Notes: a model not told the origin generated them from the sequence alone. Counted from the stretch's first letter, positions 21,725 through 33,595 are shown. The stretch is 64,000 bases of DNA from Mytilus galloprovincialis (GCF_965363235.1 NC_134844.1:49472872-49536871); one strand, 5' to 3'. A program made the numbers and translations.

Positions 21725-24280
21725 CATACGTTGAAACAAAATGACAATGCCGTGGGATACCTAAAAAACCGACGAAAAGACAAATAAAAGTTCTAAAAAC
21801 ATGTATAACGAGATATAACATAGAAAACAAACGAATGTCGAGCAAATTGAACTCACCAAAACGCTAATATAAAAAAAAAATCAGCAACAATAGTTTTAAT
21901 TGATGAACAGCGGTGAGGGGTTCACATATTAGTTTTCTCTCGATCATAATAAATAATGCATTTTTAAATTTAAAGAACGACTTTAAGAGATTTTAAATAA
22001 TAAAAACTTTATCTGTTGGTTTTCCCAGATTTAGAATTGAGTTGTCTCCCATTGGCATTGTTTTGATAAGAATAGCAATTGGGATTTTCACATATATCTT
22101 CATAGTGAAACAAGTGAAACAGAAACTGCAATATTTTCCCTTGATGAATACACTACCAATGTTGTAAATGTGGTAATTTGAATGCTTTTAATATTTTCTT
22201 TAATTTGGTAATCAAGCCGCCATTCGCTTTATATAGCCAGCAGATCTGCATTTTGACTCAGGATATAAGAAGAGAGGTGCCATAATTTGTCCTTATCTAA
22301 CAGACTGGTATGTTATCTATAAAATATTGGATTATGTCTATAGATTGTCCTCAAATGAAAGGTGAACAATCGTAAAAAATGTATTTGTCATAGGAAAAAG
22401 TGCTTAATATTTATACCATGTATACTGTCGTAATTGTTTGTTATCCTCTGCAGTATACCTATTGGTACAAATGTTAAAAATAATTGTATGAAATATCAGA
22501 TCGCATGTATTTTTCATAAACGATATAAATATAAGGAGATGTACATGTGATATGATTGCAAATAAGACAACTATCCAATTAAATTGGATGTACGCCTCTT
22601 TTCCCTTTCTCCCAACTGACTTTCTCCTTTCTTTCGCCTCTTTTATCTTTCTCCCAACTGACTTTCTACTTCCTCCCGTTCATTTCTCTTGTCTCCCACC
22701 CTCAAACACGAAAACTATTAATGATTACCAAGAAAATCGAGCAATGTCTTGCTTTTTATGAACCATTTTGTCCTTTCGCAAAATCGAAGTGTTGTTTCTT
22801 CTGCTTCAAGCACGTCAATAACTTTTACACTGTATGTTAGGCACTGCCGTCTGTAAACATCAAATGATCAAGAAAAAACATAGGCCGAGATGCAATTACT
22901 TCCAAATCGGTGTCAACTAGTACGTCTGTGAAAATAAAGCCCCTTTCTTTTTCATACAACACAGCTTTGAATATATCGTGTCTATTATTGTGGCAAACAC
23001 ATCAATTTCTTTGTTGATCCTTCTCAAACCTCGTCATCAAGCGACTGTCGTTCTCGGTTTGTTTGTCCCGAAGGTACTACCACTCAGTTAGGACTGCATG
23101 AATATCAGAAGCAAGCAACTCGAGAGTCCCAGCATTTATTTTGGTGTGTCTAATCGAACACTGCGCTGTCGATCTCCTTTTTTTTTTTTTTATAGTTCTC
23201 TTTAAACTAAATCATAATGTTCATGTTTTGTGTTAACAGGAGGTTTTTCACGTATGCACTGTGAAAATTGTTTAATATATAGATATTCTTGGTACCTCAT
23301 ATGCAGATTTATTCTTTGACACAAAAAAGAGGAACCCTCACAGTGACACTTTCTTAGTACATGTAAATGCATAGTCAAGAACTGACGGAGTTTCTGTCCG
23401 CGTAGTCTCAACATGCTATGTAATTGCTATTTTAACGAAGTATAAGCACTGCATTATTATCAACTCTTCTCAAGTAATTCGAATCGATAACAAACAGTTA
23501 ATTTTTGTTAAAAAAAGAAGAAGTAAAATTACAAAAATACTGAACTCAGAGGAAAATTCAAAAGGGAAAGTCCCTAATCAAATGGCAAAATCAAAAGCTC
23601 GATGGGGACTGCAACATTTTCGAAGCAGTTGATTAGATTTGATTATATTACTGACTGGCATACCATGGGGTCCTTGTTAGCAATACATTTTAAGCCTATT
23701 CAAGTTTTTATGCGTCTGCTGAATATTGTTGTAAAAAAAGTAATGGATCTTCAAGTCATTGATTTATCGTTTGATTTCATCACTATGAATGAGTATTCTA
23801 CAATGTACAGAAAATGACGTGTATAGTTTTGTCAAATATTAGTTCAGTGCTGGAAGTGATGTTATGATCTGATATTATTCGAACCAGACTCAACTACAAA
23901 AAGAGTGCTTACTTCACTGCATACTTCTGGCGGCTGAGAAAACTGGTATTCATGACTACGTCCATCTTCATTCCCTTTATGCAGTTCGTTAACAAACAAA
24001 AAAAGCTACTATATTAAGTTCAATATTGGATTTTACCTCATCAAATTCTTTAATTCTATAAATTTTCTCTTTGTCGCATTATAATATATTAAAACATTAC
24101 CCACAATTTTAATGCCAGACGGTTGGCTACAGTGTTTCTTTTTTTAGATTTCGAAATTACAGTTGAAACTTGAACTTCAATCATATCCGCAATATGCCTG
24201 CTGCATGGCCAGCTTCAAATAATCATTTCATACTATAGGTCAGTCCAACACATCCGCTAGTATCTCGTATATATATTTAA
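21725..24280. other. Gene-poor stretch with repeat relics
   Basis: No gene is recognised. Two relics can be named. About 23020-23110 resembles the GTTTCGTCCCCGAGGG block of the second retrozyme monomer (here GTTTGTCCCGAAGGTACTAC, followed by the shared TGAATATCAG). Dispersed repeat B copy 2 lies at 23516-23606. The open frames in this stretch show no domain. Confidence 0.4.
23516..23606. repeat. Dispersed mussel repeat B, copy 2
   Basis: AAAATACTGAACTCAGAGGA, then AAAGTCCCTAATCAAATGGC and AAAATCAAAAGCTC, match the copies at 34999 and 35530. The copy is truncated downstream. Confidence 0.75.
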
Positions 24281-24441
24281 GAAATAATTCATGGAAGCCA
24301 TAGATTGCTGGAAATTGACACATGGCCTGGGCCGTGATATTCGAATTTTATCCTGAGCGTTACGCTCAGGATAAAATTCGAATATCACGGCCCAGGCCAT
24401 GTGTCAATTTCCAACAATCTATGGCTTCCATGAATTATTTC
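24281..24441. repeat. Near-perfect 161-bp palindrome
   Basis: GAAATAATTCATGGAAGCCA at 24281 pairs to the end at 24441, and the arms run uninterrupted to the centre GAGCGTTACGCTC. I count one mismatch in arms of about 79 bp (GCTGG against GTTGG). It can form a cruciform in DNA and an almost perfect RNA hairpin. Confidence 0.92.
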
Positions 24442-24894
24442 GATTCTAATAGGACAAATACGTCATAGGTCATTAAAAAACTGAAGCGAGGGTGGGTATG
24501 CTGTGTATGTGACTGTTCTTTTTTACTCCCTGTTAGATAAAGCTCAACTATCTTTATAAATATGTAACTTGCGTAGGTTATTTCGAGAATAACTGCTAGA
24601 AAAAAACTTTTTAATTCTTTAAGTTCTCAAAACCAACATTTGTCATTTTTAATTTACATGTTTTTCTCGTAAGCTTCCGTCAAATCAAAAGTTGACATTT
24701 TGTAACTAAGAGCCATGTTGACTTGCTGAAATGGGTAATTATGAGAATAATGCAATAGAATAGAAAATAAAACAAAACCTACCTCAAAAAATCAGTTTTA
24801 ATACAATATCATACGAATTCCGATGGTTCACGTAACAGAAAACTTTAAATCTTCAATCTTTGTCGTGATGACGTCACAGAGTAATCTCTCTTGT

Positions 24895-27404
24895 AAATTA
24901 TTCTCTCTTGTAAAATTATTTCTGCTATTGTTTCTGCTTCTTTAGCAGCTTCTTTTGCCAGGGAGTCTGCCTCATCATTTCCTTTTATGTTGGCATGTCC
25001 TGGTGTCCAGTTTAAGTTGATTAAAATTCCATGTTCGTTTAAATTTTTTATTTTCCCTTTGATTTCGTTAATGGTTTGATGATAGCTGTCACTTTTCCAA
25101 TTAAGAGTTAAGATACCTAATGCGGTTTGACTGTCCGAAAATTAGTTAAAGTGTCAATTTGCGCTTTTGAAAAAGATTCTATGTGATCCAGTACAATTTT
25201 TATTGCTATAAGTTCAGCTAGCAAGATTGATCCTTTGTTAGAGACAGGTCTTTTTAATTTTTCTTCTTGATCATTGATGTAGATTATAGCTCCTGCACCG
25301 CAGGGGCCTGGATTTCCCAAACATGATCCATCTGTAAAAGCGACTGCTGTGTTTGGTGTTTGAGATTTGAGTTGTTCAGAGATAATTTGTTTCCCTTCCT
25401 CTATTTGGGCTGTTGTTCTGGATTTTGAGCTGCCTATGTTACGCCAGTAGTCAGGGGCTCTAATGACTGATACTAGACCTTGGTATTCATACTGTGGTTC
25501 TATCTTGTTTATATCAACCAATTCTGTATCTCTCATGTCTTCTGTTTGTTGATACATTTTTCCTAATGGTGATATACATTTTTCTGGATATTTCTCCTCT
25601 TTCCAAATTTCAAATTTTCTTTTAATTGGGACATTATTACTGTATGAGTTAATTTTTCCTAACTCTCTGATGGCCATTTCTTCTCTTCTTAAATCTATTG
25701 GTAATGTTCCACTAAGTACTTCTAATGCTTCAAGAGATGAGTGAGATGGTAAATCTAAACACATTGCTAGCCCTTTTATTTGTATTTCATTTAATTTTTC
25801 AAGATGACTTGCAGTGCTCGATTGCCAAATGCTGCTAGCATAATTAAAAATTGAACATACTTAGCTGTCATATATTTGAATAAGTGTATTGGTTGGTACT
25901 AATGCTATTCCCTTGATTTCTCTTATAATTCTTAATGATTTTTTGGCTTTCTTCACTGTAGATTCTATGTGACTATTGAAATTTAATTTAATTGGTTCCA
26001 CCATTGATGAAAAGTTCAGTAAAAAAGAAGTCTGGACCTGGTGCTGATTCTTTTTTTAATTTAAAAATGGATCCTTCTAACTCTTCCATTGTAATATAAT
26101 CATTGTACTTGATGTTATCTGTATTTTCTTGATTAGAAGTACTAATGCTGATGTATTTCTGTGTGATGTCATCATAGAATTGGTCATTAAAATTATTTGC
26201 TTTTAAACGGTAACCTTCAAAGAAGGTATTTTTAAGGATGTTAGATTTTTTTGATTCAGTGAAAAGAATATTTCCATTATTTTCTTGTAATGGATGTACT
26301 AAATTTTCAGATTTCGTTTCAGTTAATTTTTCAAAATTCGACCATTTTTCCCTTAAAGATTTTGCTTCTCCAATTTTTTCACACAAGTCTTCAGACCATT
26401 TATTTTGGGCATCTCGTTTTGTCATCTCAAAATCATTTTCTGCTTTTGCAACATATTCAAAATTTCCTGGTGTACTTTTTAATTTAAATTTCTTTTGGGC
26501 TTTGTTTAGTTTTCCTTTCATTTCTCTGATATCATCATTCCACCATGGAGGGTGTTGTATTATTGTCTTTTTCTTTGGTTTGACTAAGGGAATGCATTTT
26601 GTCATACCGTTTGTTAAAGTTTTCAAATCGGTTGTAGTTATTTTCTATATTTTCATTTTGTGGAAAGGATAATTTTGAAAATGATTCTTTTGCTGTTTCT
26701 TTCCATGCATTCCAATCACATTTTTTGATATTCCAATATTCCTCTTCTGGTGTATTTTCTTCATGAGGATTTCCTGCATTAAAATCTAACAATACTGCAA
26801 TATGGTCTGATTGTACCTTTTCATGAGTTAGGGTTATACAATTTTTTACATCATTAAATAGTGGCCTTGAAATTAGAAATAAGTCTATTACAGAACTACT
26901 TGCTCTTCTTGTAGCCTGTCCATCATTAACACAAATCAGCTTAGCTGTTGTCATACACTGTTCTAGTAGTTCTCCATGTTTATTTTCAACTGTATTGTTC
27001 CATTCGAAGGATTTAGCATTTAGATCACCTACCAATATTAAATTGTTTAAATTTTGTTGTTGAATATGTGTATAAAGCTTTTTCATCAACTCTGGTTTAT
27101 CTGGTGGGATGTACGGAACCCAAAGACATTTACTTCAATACTGACCATTTCAATGTCTTTTAATTCTAAATTTTCCTGTCTTTGTCCTATGAAATGATTG
27201 TTTGGCTTTAAAAATATTGCAGATCCCCCCTTGCTTTGTTTGGTCTAGGTGATGTAATTGGTTTCCAATCACCAAATGAGAGTGGATTTTTTCCGATTCA
27301 AATGATTCATTTATGCATAAGATGTCAACATTATATTTTTCACAAAGTTCTTTTAGTCCAGTTGCTGTTTTAAAAGATTGAGTATTTAGGAAAAGGATTT
27401 TCAT
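24895..27404 (-). pseudogene. LINE ORF2 (endonuclease, partial RT, RNase H), broken
   Basis: The endonuclease begins at 27404 (MKILFLNTQSFKTA...DILCINESF) and continues with GDLNAKSFEWNN and SDHIAVLLDF in the 26535-27089 frame. The linker and RT start lie at 25988-26626, ending SAPGPDFFFTELFINGG. The next sequence, at about 25985, is already the RT C-terminal part (KLNFNSHIESTVKKAKKSL), so the palm with its YADD box is deleted, roughly 0.8 kb by comparison with the family. RNase H shows AFTDGSCLGNPGPCGAG, LLAELIAIK, FSDSQTALGI (after a frameshift near 25140), WTPGHANIKGNDEAD and SLAKEAAK. Confidence 0.85.
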
Positions 27405-27411
27405 GTTGAAT

Positions 27412-27434
27412 ATATATATATATATATATATATG
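27412..27434. repeat. (TA)n microsatellite between LINE ORFs
   Basis: An uninterrupted TA run in the short gap between ORF1 and ORF2 of the LINE. Confidence 0.9.
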
Positions 27435-27469
27435 GTTAAATACAGTTTTTAAATTTATGTTGGTTGATA

Positions 27470-28682
27470 AAGCGAATGAAGGCGATGACGATTTATGGTT
27501 TCCCTCACAGTTTCTACAAGTCGCTGGCTTTGTACAGAAAGTTTCTGAACAGGAATTTGATCCACAGTTGTGACAATGTTTTTTATCCTGACACTGGTTA
27601 GCAGAATGACCAAGATACTGACAGTTATAGCATCTAACAAACTTGACGTTTCTTTTTTATTCAACTTTGATTTTCTTGGTGATGTTAGTAGAAACATTGG
27701 CAATTTCTATGTCTAGGGATTTATCTAAATCTGATGGGCTGTCAAAGAAGATTTTAACTACTTTCATGTGACGTTTTGTATCCCAAAAATGGAGTCTACA
27801 AATTTCAGAGATATTTCCTCCAGTTTGATATTCAATTTCTGATTTGAGTTTATCCAATTTTAAATTCAATGGTATGTTTTTAGCAAAACCTATTATATTT
27901 TTGTCTTGAAAATGATTTGCAGGATTATGTGCCACAATGTCTTCTCCAAATACTTCCTTAGCGTCTCTTTTTTGAACTTTTTCTTTTCTTCTGAAGATGG
28001 GAAATGGGGGGAAATTCCTCCAAAGGGAAGTTTATATGAAAATTTAATTATATTCGAACCCTTTTCTTTTTTGCTTATAAATTTCTTTTTTAATATCTGT
28101 ACTGGTTTTACACTTTTCAGGTTCCTTGATTGTGTCAGCAATGAAAATATCCTCTGTTTCTTCCTTGAATGATTTTTGTTTAGGTTTACATGTAATATTT
28201 ATTGACTGCTGTAATGATTGATTGGTATCATTTACTGTGGTTTGTTGTGTTGGATATACTATGTTTGTATTATTCAGTTGATTATTAACTGTTTTAGTGA
28301 TGTTTGTTGCTCTTTCAAATGTATTTTCTTTTCTTATTATGCAAAATGCATAGGAATACTTTATATGGTATGTAGTATATTTAATAGAGTCTCTGTTGTT
28401 GATACCTGCACATGAACAGTGCTACCAGCATCTACAAGTATTGCATTCAATCCAATCAGTCTTAGAGTGCGTTTTGTCCTTGCCACATCCAATGCATATT
28501 TCGTAGTCTTTTAGTATGTTTGGTTTGTTATTTTCACAGACATTTACGTTTAAATTGTTTGTTGTGTCACTATCAGTGTCACTTTCTGGACAAATCTGAG
28601 TTATATGTTGTCGTTGGTGATTTGTTTTTGAAGGGGAGAAGTGGTTTTTCTCCTTTTTCGTTCTTTGACTTCTTCTTAACAT
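27470..28682 (-). pseudogene. LINE ORF1 (PHD finger and zinc knuckles), broken
   Basis: It starts at 28682 with a basic N-terminus (MLRRSQRTKKEK). A PHD-like cluster follows: CIGCGKD...WIECNTCRCW. The middle piece includes AHNPANHFQDKNIIGFAKNI (27935 downward), which recalls the RRM-like region of such ORF1 proteins. The end holds CCHC knuckles: CYNCQYLGHSANQC, then CHNCGSNSC and CRNCEGNHK. The frame changes at least once between the PHD and middle parts, and a TAA stop lies in frame just before the knuckles (about 27656). It would have been an RNA-binding chaperone of the LINE particle. Confidence 0.8.
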
Positions 28683-28815
28683 GACAGGTATGTTATGAGT
28701 ACATTGTTGTTCACAAATATTTTGTGAATGAAAAGTATTACCTTGACTGGTATTCTTCTGTTTGTATTTCTAAAACCGGAAGTGTGGAATGTACACACAA
28801 AATGGTGACGTCACA

Positions 28816-29975
28816 ATTAATGTTTATTAACAACGGAGTGGATAATTTCTCATTGAATGAAAAATAAATAAGAAAAATAAAATATTAGGAAAATTTTGTA
28901 TTACCGAAGTAAAGAATTCTTAAAAATTGTTGTTCTACACTTCCAAACTGAATAAATCACAGGTTAATAAGAAAAGAAATGCCATTGGATATTTTTTTCT
29001 GAACGGATGTTACTATGGATGCATCCCATAAAAGTTTACAAGATATGTCTTTTTCTTTGCAAAATTCACAGAAAGTCTTTCTATAAACAATCACACAATC
29101 CTCAAAAAGCTTAAAGATGATAAATTAACCTGACTTTTAAGATTAAAAATGACTAAAAACGATTTAAATATTGAAAAATGTACGGAGCTTGTTTCAAAAC
29201 AGCTGATCGTAAGCAGCGCCACCTATCTATTTCTTCAAAACTTTCAAGTTTAGCGGGTTCATTTGTATGACATCATGTTTTGAAATGACTTAAATGCGCC
29301 AAAAAGATTAATAGACTTTCGCGGAATTTTATTTAATTTTTATTTTGTTGATTTCTCCGAGCTCTTGTGCATTACTTCTTTTTATTATGCATACGAATAA
29401 GAATAAAAGTTATTTTGTCTTTTTTAATTGCACTTCTTAAAACAATAAAATCGGCAAAGGATCTGCAAATAGGTTCCAATACATGTAGATTTACGGGGGA
29501 AGTATATTTTAACAGCCATTATTATGCATATCTCTGAGTCTGCGCCAAGTATATTTTATCGAGAATTTTATCACAGTGTTGTTTACAAAGCTAAAGAAGC
29601 ACGTCGTATTAGAATTCGACGCAACTGTCATACAAGTGAGAGGTAAAGCTAGTTAACAAGAATGTGTCCAAAGTACACGGATGCCCCGCTCGCACTATCA
29701 TTCTCCATGTTCAATAGACCGTGAAATTGGATAAAAAATCTAATTTGGCATTAAAATTAGATTTAAAACCAGGTTTAGGTCACCTTTTTCTTCATAAAAA
29801 ATGTCTGTACTAAGTCAGGAATATGACCTAGGTTATATCTGTTTGCTGTGTATGAACTTTTGATTTTGTCATTTTATTAGATACTTTCCTTTTTGAATTT
29901 TCTTCGAAGTTCAGAATTTTTGTGATTTTACTTATGACACTGTCCTTTGCTTTTCATACTTTATATAAATGTTCT
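28816..29975. other. Non-coding stretch between LINE and TIR element
   Basis: No gene is recognised. From 29660 to 29765 it carries dispersed repeat C (AAGAATGTGTCCAAAGTACA...ATTTGGCATTAAAATTAG), also seen at 56617. Confidence 0.5.
29660..29765. repeat. Dispersed mussel repeat C, copy 1
   Basis: It matches 56617-56725: CAAGAATGTGTCC, GGATGCCCC, the GTGAAATTGG block, then CTAATTTGGCATTAAAATTA. Only the first part of the family is present here. Confidence 0.75.
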
Positions 29976-31685
29976 GGACCATATGAGTATTTGGAGCATA
30001 CACGTATGGTCCGGATAATTGAAACGTGTACTTTTAATGCTAATTCACTTCATAAGGGATGACCATTCTAGTTGTCACGTCAACAAAAAGACGCTATCAA
30101 AGGTCATTTTATTATATTTTATTATATCATGATGATAATAAGATCAACTAAATAAAAATAAGCAGTTTCACACAATTATCATCAAGTGATGTGTTTTCGT
30201 ACTAATAACAATTTTCTCTGCTTACGGTTTTCACTGTTGAGTTTTTATTCAGGTGTTTACTCAAATTTGAAAAACACGTCCTATCTAATGATTTTATGTA
30301 TCTAGTTTTTGTGTCAAGGCTTTCTACGATTTTTAACCGTTTCCGATTACTTTGCGATTTTCGTATGTCAAAAAAACGGCGTCATATGTTTTCGTATAAA
30401 TCAAAAATTGGATCAGTTCACTGACAGGAGATGACTATATAGTCTATATAATCCGGAAATTAGAATTTTTTAAAGTCGTTGTTCTCAGTCAGGTGATCGC
30501 TTGAATCATAATAAAGGTTATTCAATACTATTCAGTTCTAGAAATAAATAGTAAATAGTTTTAGGTTGGTGTTTCTTGACTGAAATTGTTACATTTTTAT
30601 TTATTTCCGATTGACACTTGGTTTCTACAAAGGAAATGATTTTTTTGGAAAACAAAATGCAGTTTTTAAAATTTAGGGTTTAAATGTAAGAAGTAAAGAC
30701 TGTTTTCATCTTCGTGTATCAAGGATGTATAAAAAGAATTGTCAATTAAATATTGAATAAATGGATTTTGAACAGCAATTTTATATAAATACCATGATAA
30801 TTTTAACGCGCTCGTTTGTAATAAAAATGAAAAAAAACACACATGACAGTCACATGTCTAGAAGATCCGATGTCGGGCACGCCACAGGCAGACGATATAG
30901 CTATACTTCATATAACCCCTCAGAATATTGCTCAACAACTCTTTTAGTGAAGCATATTTTTGGCATTATATAAAAATGGTTAATCTGGTCAATTTTATTA
31001 ATTTTTTTCTAGCGTTTTTTAAAACGACTTTGAATATGTTTTAAAGATGTCAAGTTGTAGTGTTGTACAAAATTTAGAAACCGAAAAAACCGCCACAATA
31101 TAGGCGTGTGAAATCGAAACCGATGAAATATTGATGATACGAAAACATATGACATACGAAAACATATGACACGACGATAGTTTTACTAACTAGTTAAAAC
31201 TATAGTAAGCTCATTTTATACCCATGGTCAATACCGATTTATTATAACGAGTGAATTGCAATATGTCGACGTCGGAAAACATCTTAATGAACTGTTGAAT
31301 AAGAAGTCAACTGTTTTACTAACTGACGAAAAAGTCGACAGGAAAAGAATCAAATAATTGACACTATAGAGAGGAACAGAAAACATTACCACCCAGATTC
31401 ATACAATACGTGAAAGACAGAGGGTTACAACTTGTAATTATATAAAACTTGTGCCGTTTTGGATAGACTTTGAATTATAAAATGAATACATTTCATGTAC
31501 CCATCATTGGTTTTTTTTATAGATCAGGTTAACTGTATTATTGAAACAATTCTAATACATATTTGAAGAAATACCTATATATATGGTTTAAATACTCATA
31601 TGGTCCGGCCCGTTAATAACCAAACGAGTATATATACTCATATGGTCCGACCATACGCGTGCGGTCCAAATACTCATATGGTCCA
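29975..31685. mobile_element. 1.7-kb element with inverted ends beside the cGAS-like gene
   Basis: The left end TGGACCATATGAGTATTTGG (29975) is matched by CCAAATACTCATATGGTCCA ending at 31685. Pairing continues inward with ACACGTATGGTCCGG against CGACCATACGCGTGC. A further CATATGGTCCGGCCC copy lies at 31597-31611. A second inverted pair, CATATGTTTTCGTA (30377) and TACGAAAACATATGAC (31137, twice), lies further in. No transposase is visible, and no clear target duplication. The right end is 181 bp before the cGAS-like start codon. Confidence 0.7.
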
Positions 31686-31849
31686 CTGAGATCTATAGAA
31701 CATAAACATATTGTTCAATTTTAAAAGTACGATAATTTCTGACATCAAGTTTTCACATATATCCTATTTCACTAATTGAATTATATCAGTGCAATGTTAA
31801 ACATATATACACATGTAGGAAATAAGTAATAGAAATATTTTGTTTTCAG

Positions 31850-31865
31850 AATTTTAGCAAAAGAG
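31850..31865 (+). promoter_or_regulatory. 5' UTR end and splice acceptor of the cGAS-like gene
   Basis: TTTTGTTTTCAG ending at 31849 is a textbook acceptor just 16 bases before the start codon. It implies an upstream leader exon, which may lie in or beyond the 1.7-kb element; I could not place it. Confidence 0.55.
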
Positions 31866-33149
31866 ATGTCTGTAGAAAAATTTGTACTCGACATACATGA
31901 AAATAAATGTACGTTTGGGATTCGGGATGAAAATGAGATAGAGGAGATAGAATCAGCTGTAAGGGACGCCATCACACGCATTTGCGAGTTTATGGATTCG
32001 GAAGATCCACGGCTATATATATCGGATGCCATTCCAGCAGGAGGATACTATGAAGAAACGAAAATAGGAAATCCATATGAATTTGATTACATGGTTGTTT
32101 GTGATATTCTCTCCCTTGAAACGGAATTCAAAATGGTGAAAAGCTGTCCCGGATGTGTAACCCTTTTGCCCCACCATCGAGATCGTTGGGAAGACTTTTG
32201 TTCAGGAGAAAAGTTTTGTTTTGCTCCAAATAAACAAGTAGATAGCTCAGAAAAAATTGGTTCTTCGTTTAATGATTACTTCGAAATGGTTATGAAATAC
32301 GCATGTAAGGAAGTTGAAAAATGTATATCGAAGACATTAGGAAATTTGCATTTAGTTGGAGGTGGTTTTAAATCCCTTTCTGTCGTGTGGGAAAGTCTCT
32401 CGAAAGAAACTTTGAAAAACAATCCAGATTTCGGTTTAATTGATGTAGATATGATGCCATGCATAAGAATTCCAGAAGATGAAATGAACAAAATCCTTCA
32501 GGAAGTTCCATCTATTTTGCACAAGTACGTAAGGAAAGATGGTTGCCATATTGTTCCGAAAAACTGTAGCATATATTCCGAACATTTTTGCTGTCAAATT
32601 TCGTTTACTCGACCTGAATTATATATGGTTCGTGAACTGAGTCAACACCACATTAAGTGTTATAAAATTTTAAAGGTTATTAGTAAAACGATGTCGGTAT
32701 TGTGTTTTGACTCCTATGCAATGAAAACGTCTATTTTACACCACTGTTATTTCGAAGACTGTAATGAAAATGGGTGCATTCATTCTTGTATTTTGAAAGT
32801 ACTTGAATATTTAAAGGAAACCTCAGGAAAGAAGTTTTTACCGAATATTTTCATTCCCAGTAAAAACGTATGGGAACATTCAATGGTTGGGACTGATGCT
32901 GATATTGATCGGTTTTACAAGGCACAAGCAGGGTTAGCTAATCTAGTCATTGAAATATTTTTACATATATCAGAGATTAACATACAAGAGTACAGTTTTC
33001 AGTCTTGTTTTAATATATTCGAAGAGTTGGAAAAGTATTTGAAAAAACTAAGCGATGGCGATATAGTATTCACGCAAGTCGAAACAATGATGAGAGCGTT
33101 CCTATTAAAGGGGAAAAGTAGCGATAATAATCGTTGTTCAAAACTATAA
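31866..33149 (+). CDS. cGAS-like receptor (Mab-21 nucleotidyltransferase), intact
   Basis: This 427-aa protein is a member of the cGAS-like receptor (cGLR) group, cytosolic sensors that make cyclic dinucleotides on binding nucleic acid and so signal through STING. The nucleotidyltransferase signature is AGGYYEETKIGNPYEFDYMV (residues 58-77), giving catalytic E72 and D74. The third carboxylate is D195 in LIDVDMMPCIRI. The Mab-21 C-terminal helices follow (SFTRPELYMVREL, CYKILKVI, SYAMKTSILHHC). The cGAS-type H-X5-CC-X6-C zinc thumb is not at its usual place; a Cys/His-rich stretch HHCYFEDCNENGCIHSC lies after the SYxxKT motif instead. The coding region is one exon. The start is the first ATG after a good acceptor (TTTTCAG, AG at 31848-31849), so at least one 5' non-coding exon is spliced on. 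The family is greatly expanded in bivalves. Substrate and ligand cannot be read from sequence. Confidence 0.9.
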   Translation: MSVEKFVLDIHENKCTFGIRDENEIEEIESAVRDAITRICEFMDSEDPRLYISDAIPAGGYYEETKIGNPYEFDYMVVCDILSLETEFKMVKSCPGCVTLLPHHRDRWEDFCSGEKFCFAPNKQVDSSEKIGSSFNDYFEMVMKYACKEVEKCISKTLGNLHLVGGGFKSLSVVWESLSKETLKNNPDFGLIDVDMMPCIRIPEDEMNKILQEVPSILHKYVRKDGCHIVPKNCSIYSEHFCCQISFTRPELYMVRELSQHHIKCYKILKVISKTMSVLCFDSYAMKTSILHHCYFEDCNENGCIHSCILKVLEYLKETSGKKFLPNIFIPSKNVWEHSMVGTDADIDRFYKAQAGLANLVIEIFLHISEINIQEYSFQSCFNIFEELEKYLKKLSDGDIVFTQVETMMRAFLLKGKSSDNNRCSKL

Positions 33150-33383
33150 TAGAGTGTATGCATCTTTGACAAACAGCAAAATATTACTTTTGCGAAACAT
33201 GTGGATGCCTTTGTTCTCTTCTCTTTGTATATCAATTGAGATACTTTTTGAAATATCAGTTAACAAGGAATTTTCAGAAATTCCCATATACTTGTTTGAC
33301 AACTTGTCAGGAGCTATTACTGGCTTTGTCATCACTTCAAGTTTGCCTTCATTTTTCAAAGAGTTGTATCCTTTTTTTTCCAT
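33144..33383 (-). other. Unassigned open frame overlapping the cGAS-like 3' end
   Basis: A 79-aa open frame, hydrophilic and without low-complexity bias, runs antisense to the end of the cGAS-like gene and overlaps its last codons. I recognise no domain. It could be a coding fragment or chance, and its position antisense to a real gene end argues for chance. Confidence 0.2.
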
Positions 33384-33595
33384 ATTTAGACAGAGCGTTT
33401 CATGTATTCTTTGACAAATACATATCTTTTAACCACGAAAGCCGCCGTTACTGAATGTAGAAAGAGGTATGGTAAATATTTCATTTTTTTAGGAGATCCA
33501 TTTTTTGTATTTTGCAGAAATAATAATAAATGCTTGAAATATTTGGCCGACATCCAGACAATGAATTGTCTTTTATGAAAATGAATTAAGCACAC

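Larger units (their letters stand above)
24879..28805 (-). mobile_element. I-superfamily LINE, internally deleted and decayed
   Basis: The minus strand carries, in order: ORF1 with a PHD-like finger and zinc knuckles, an apurinic-type endonuclease, the start of a reverse transcriptase, the RT C-terminal part and RNase H. Both sides carry TGACGTCACA (28806-28815 and 24869-24878), a likely 10-bp target duplication. The 3' tail just before it holds two copies of an 18-bp TTTACAAGAGAGA-type unit, as I-like elements often end in short repeats. RNase H after the RT points to the I/Nimb/ingi group. Most of the RT core is gone, and several frame breaks show it is dead. Confidence 0.85.

Noticed and set aside
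26238-26672. 144-aa open frame on the + strand
   Set aside because: It is antisense to the LINE endonuclease/RT region and its phenylalanine-rich translation is a shadow of that coding strand.
27455-27703. 82-aa open frame on the - strand in LINE ORF1
   Set aside because: It is in the wrong frame; the adjacent frame gives clear CCHC zinc knuckles (CYNCQYLGHSANQC).
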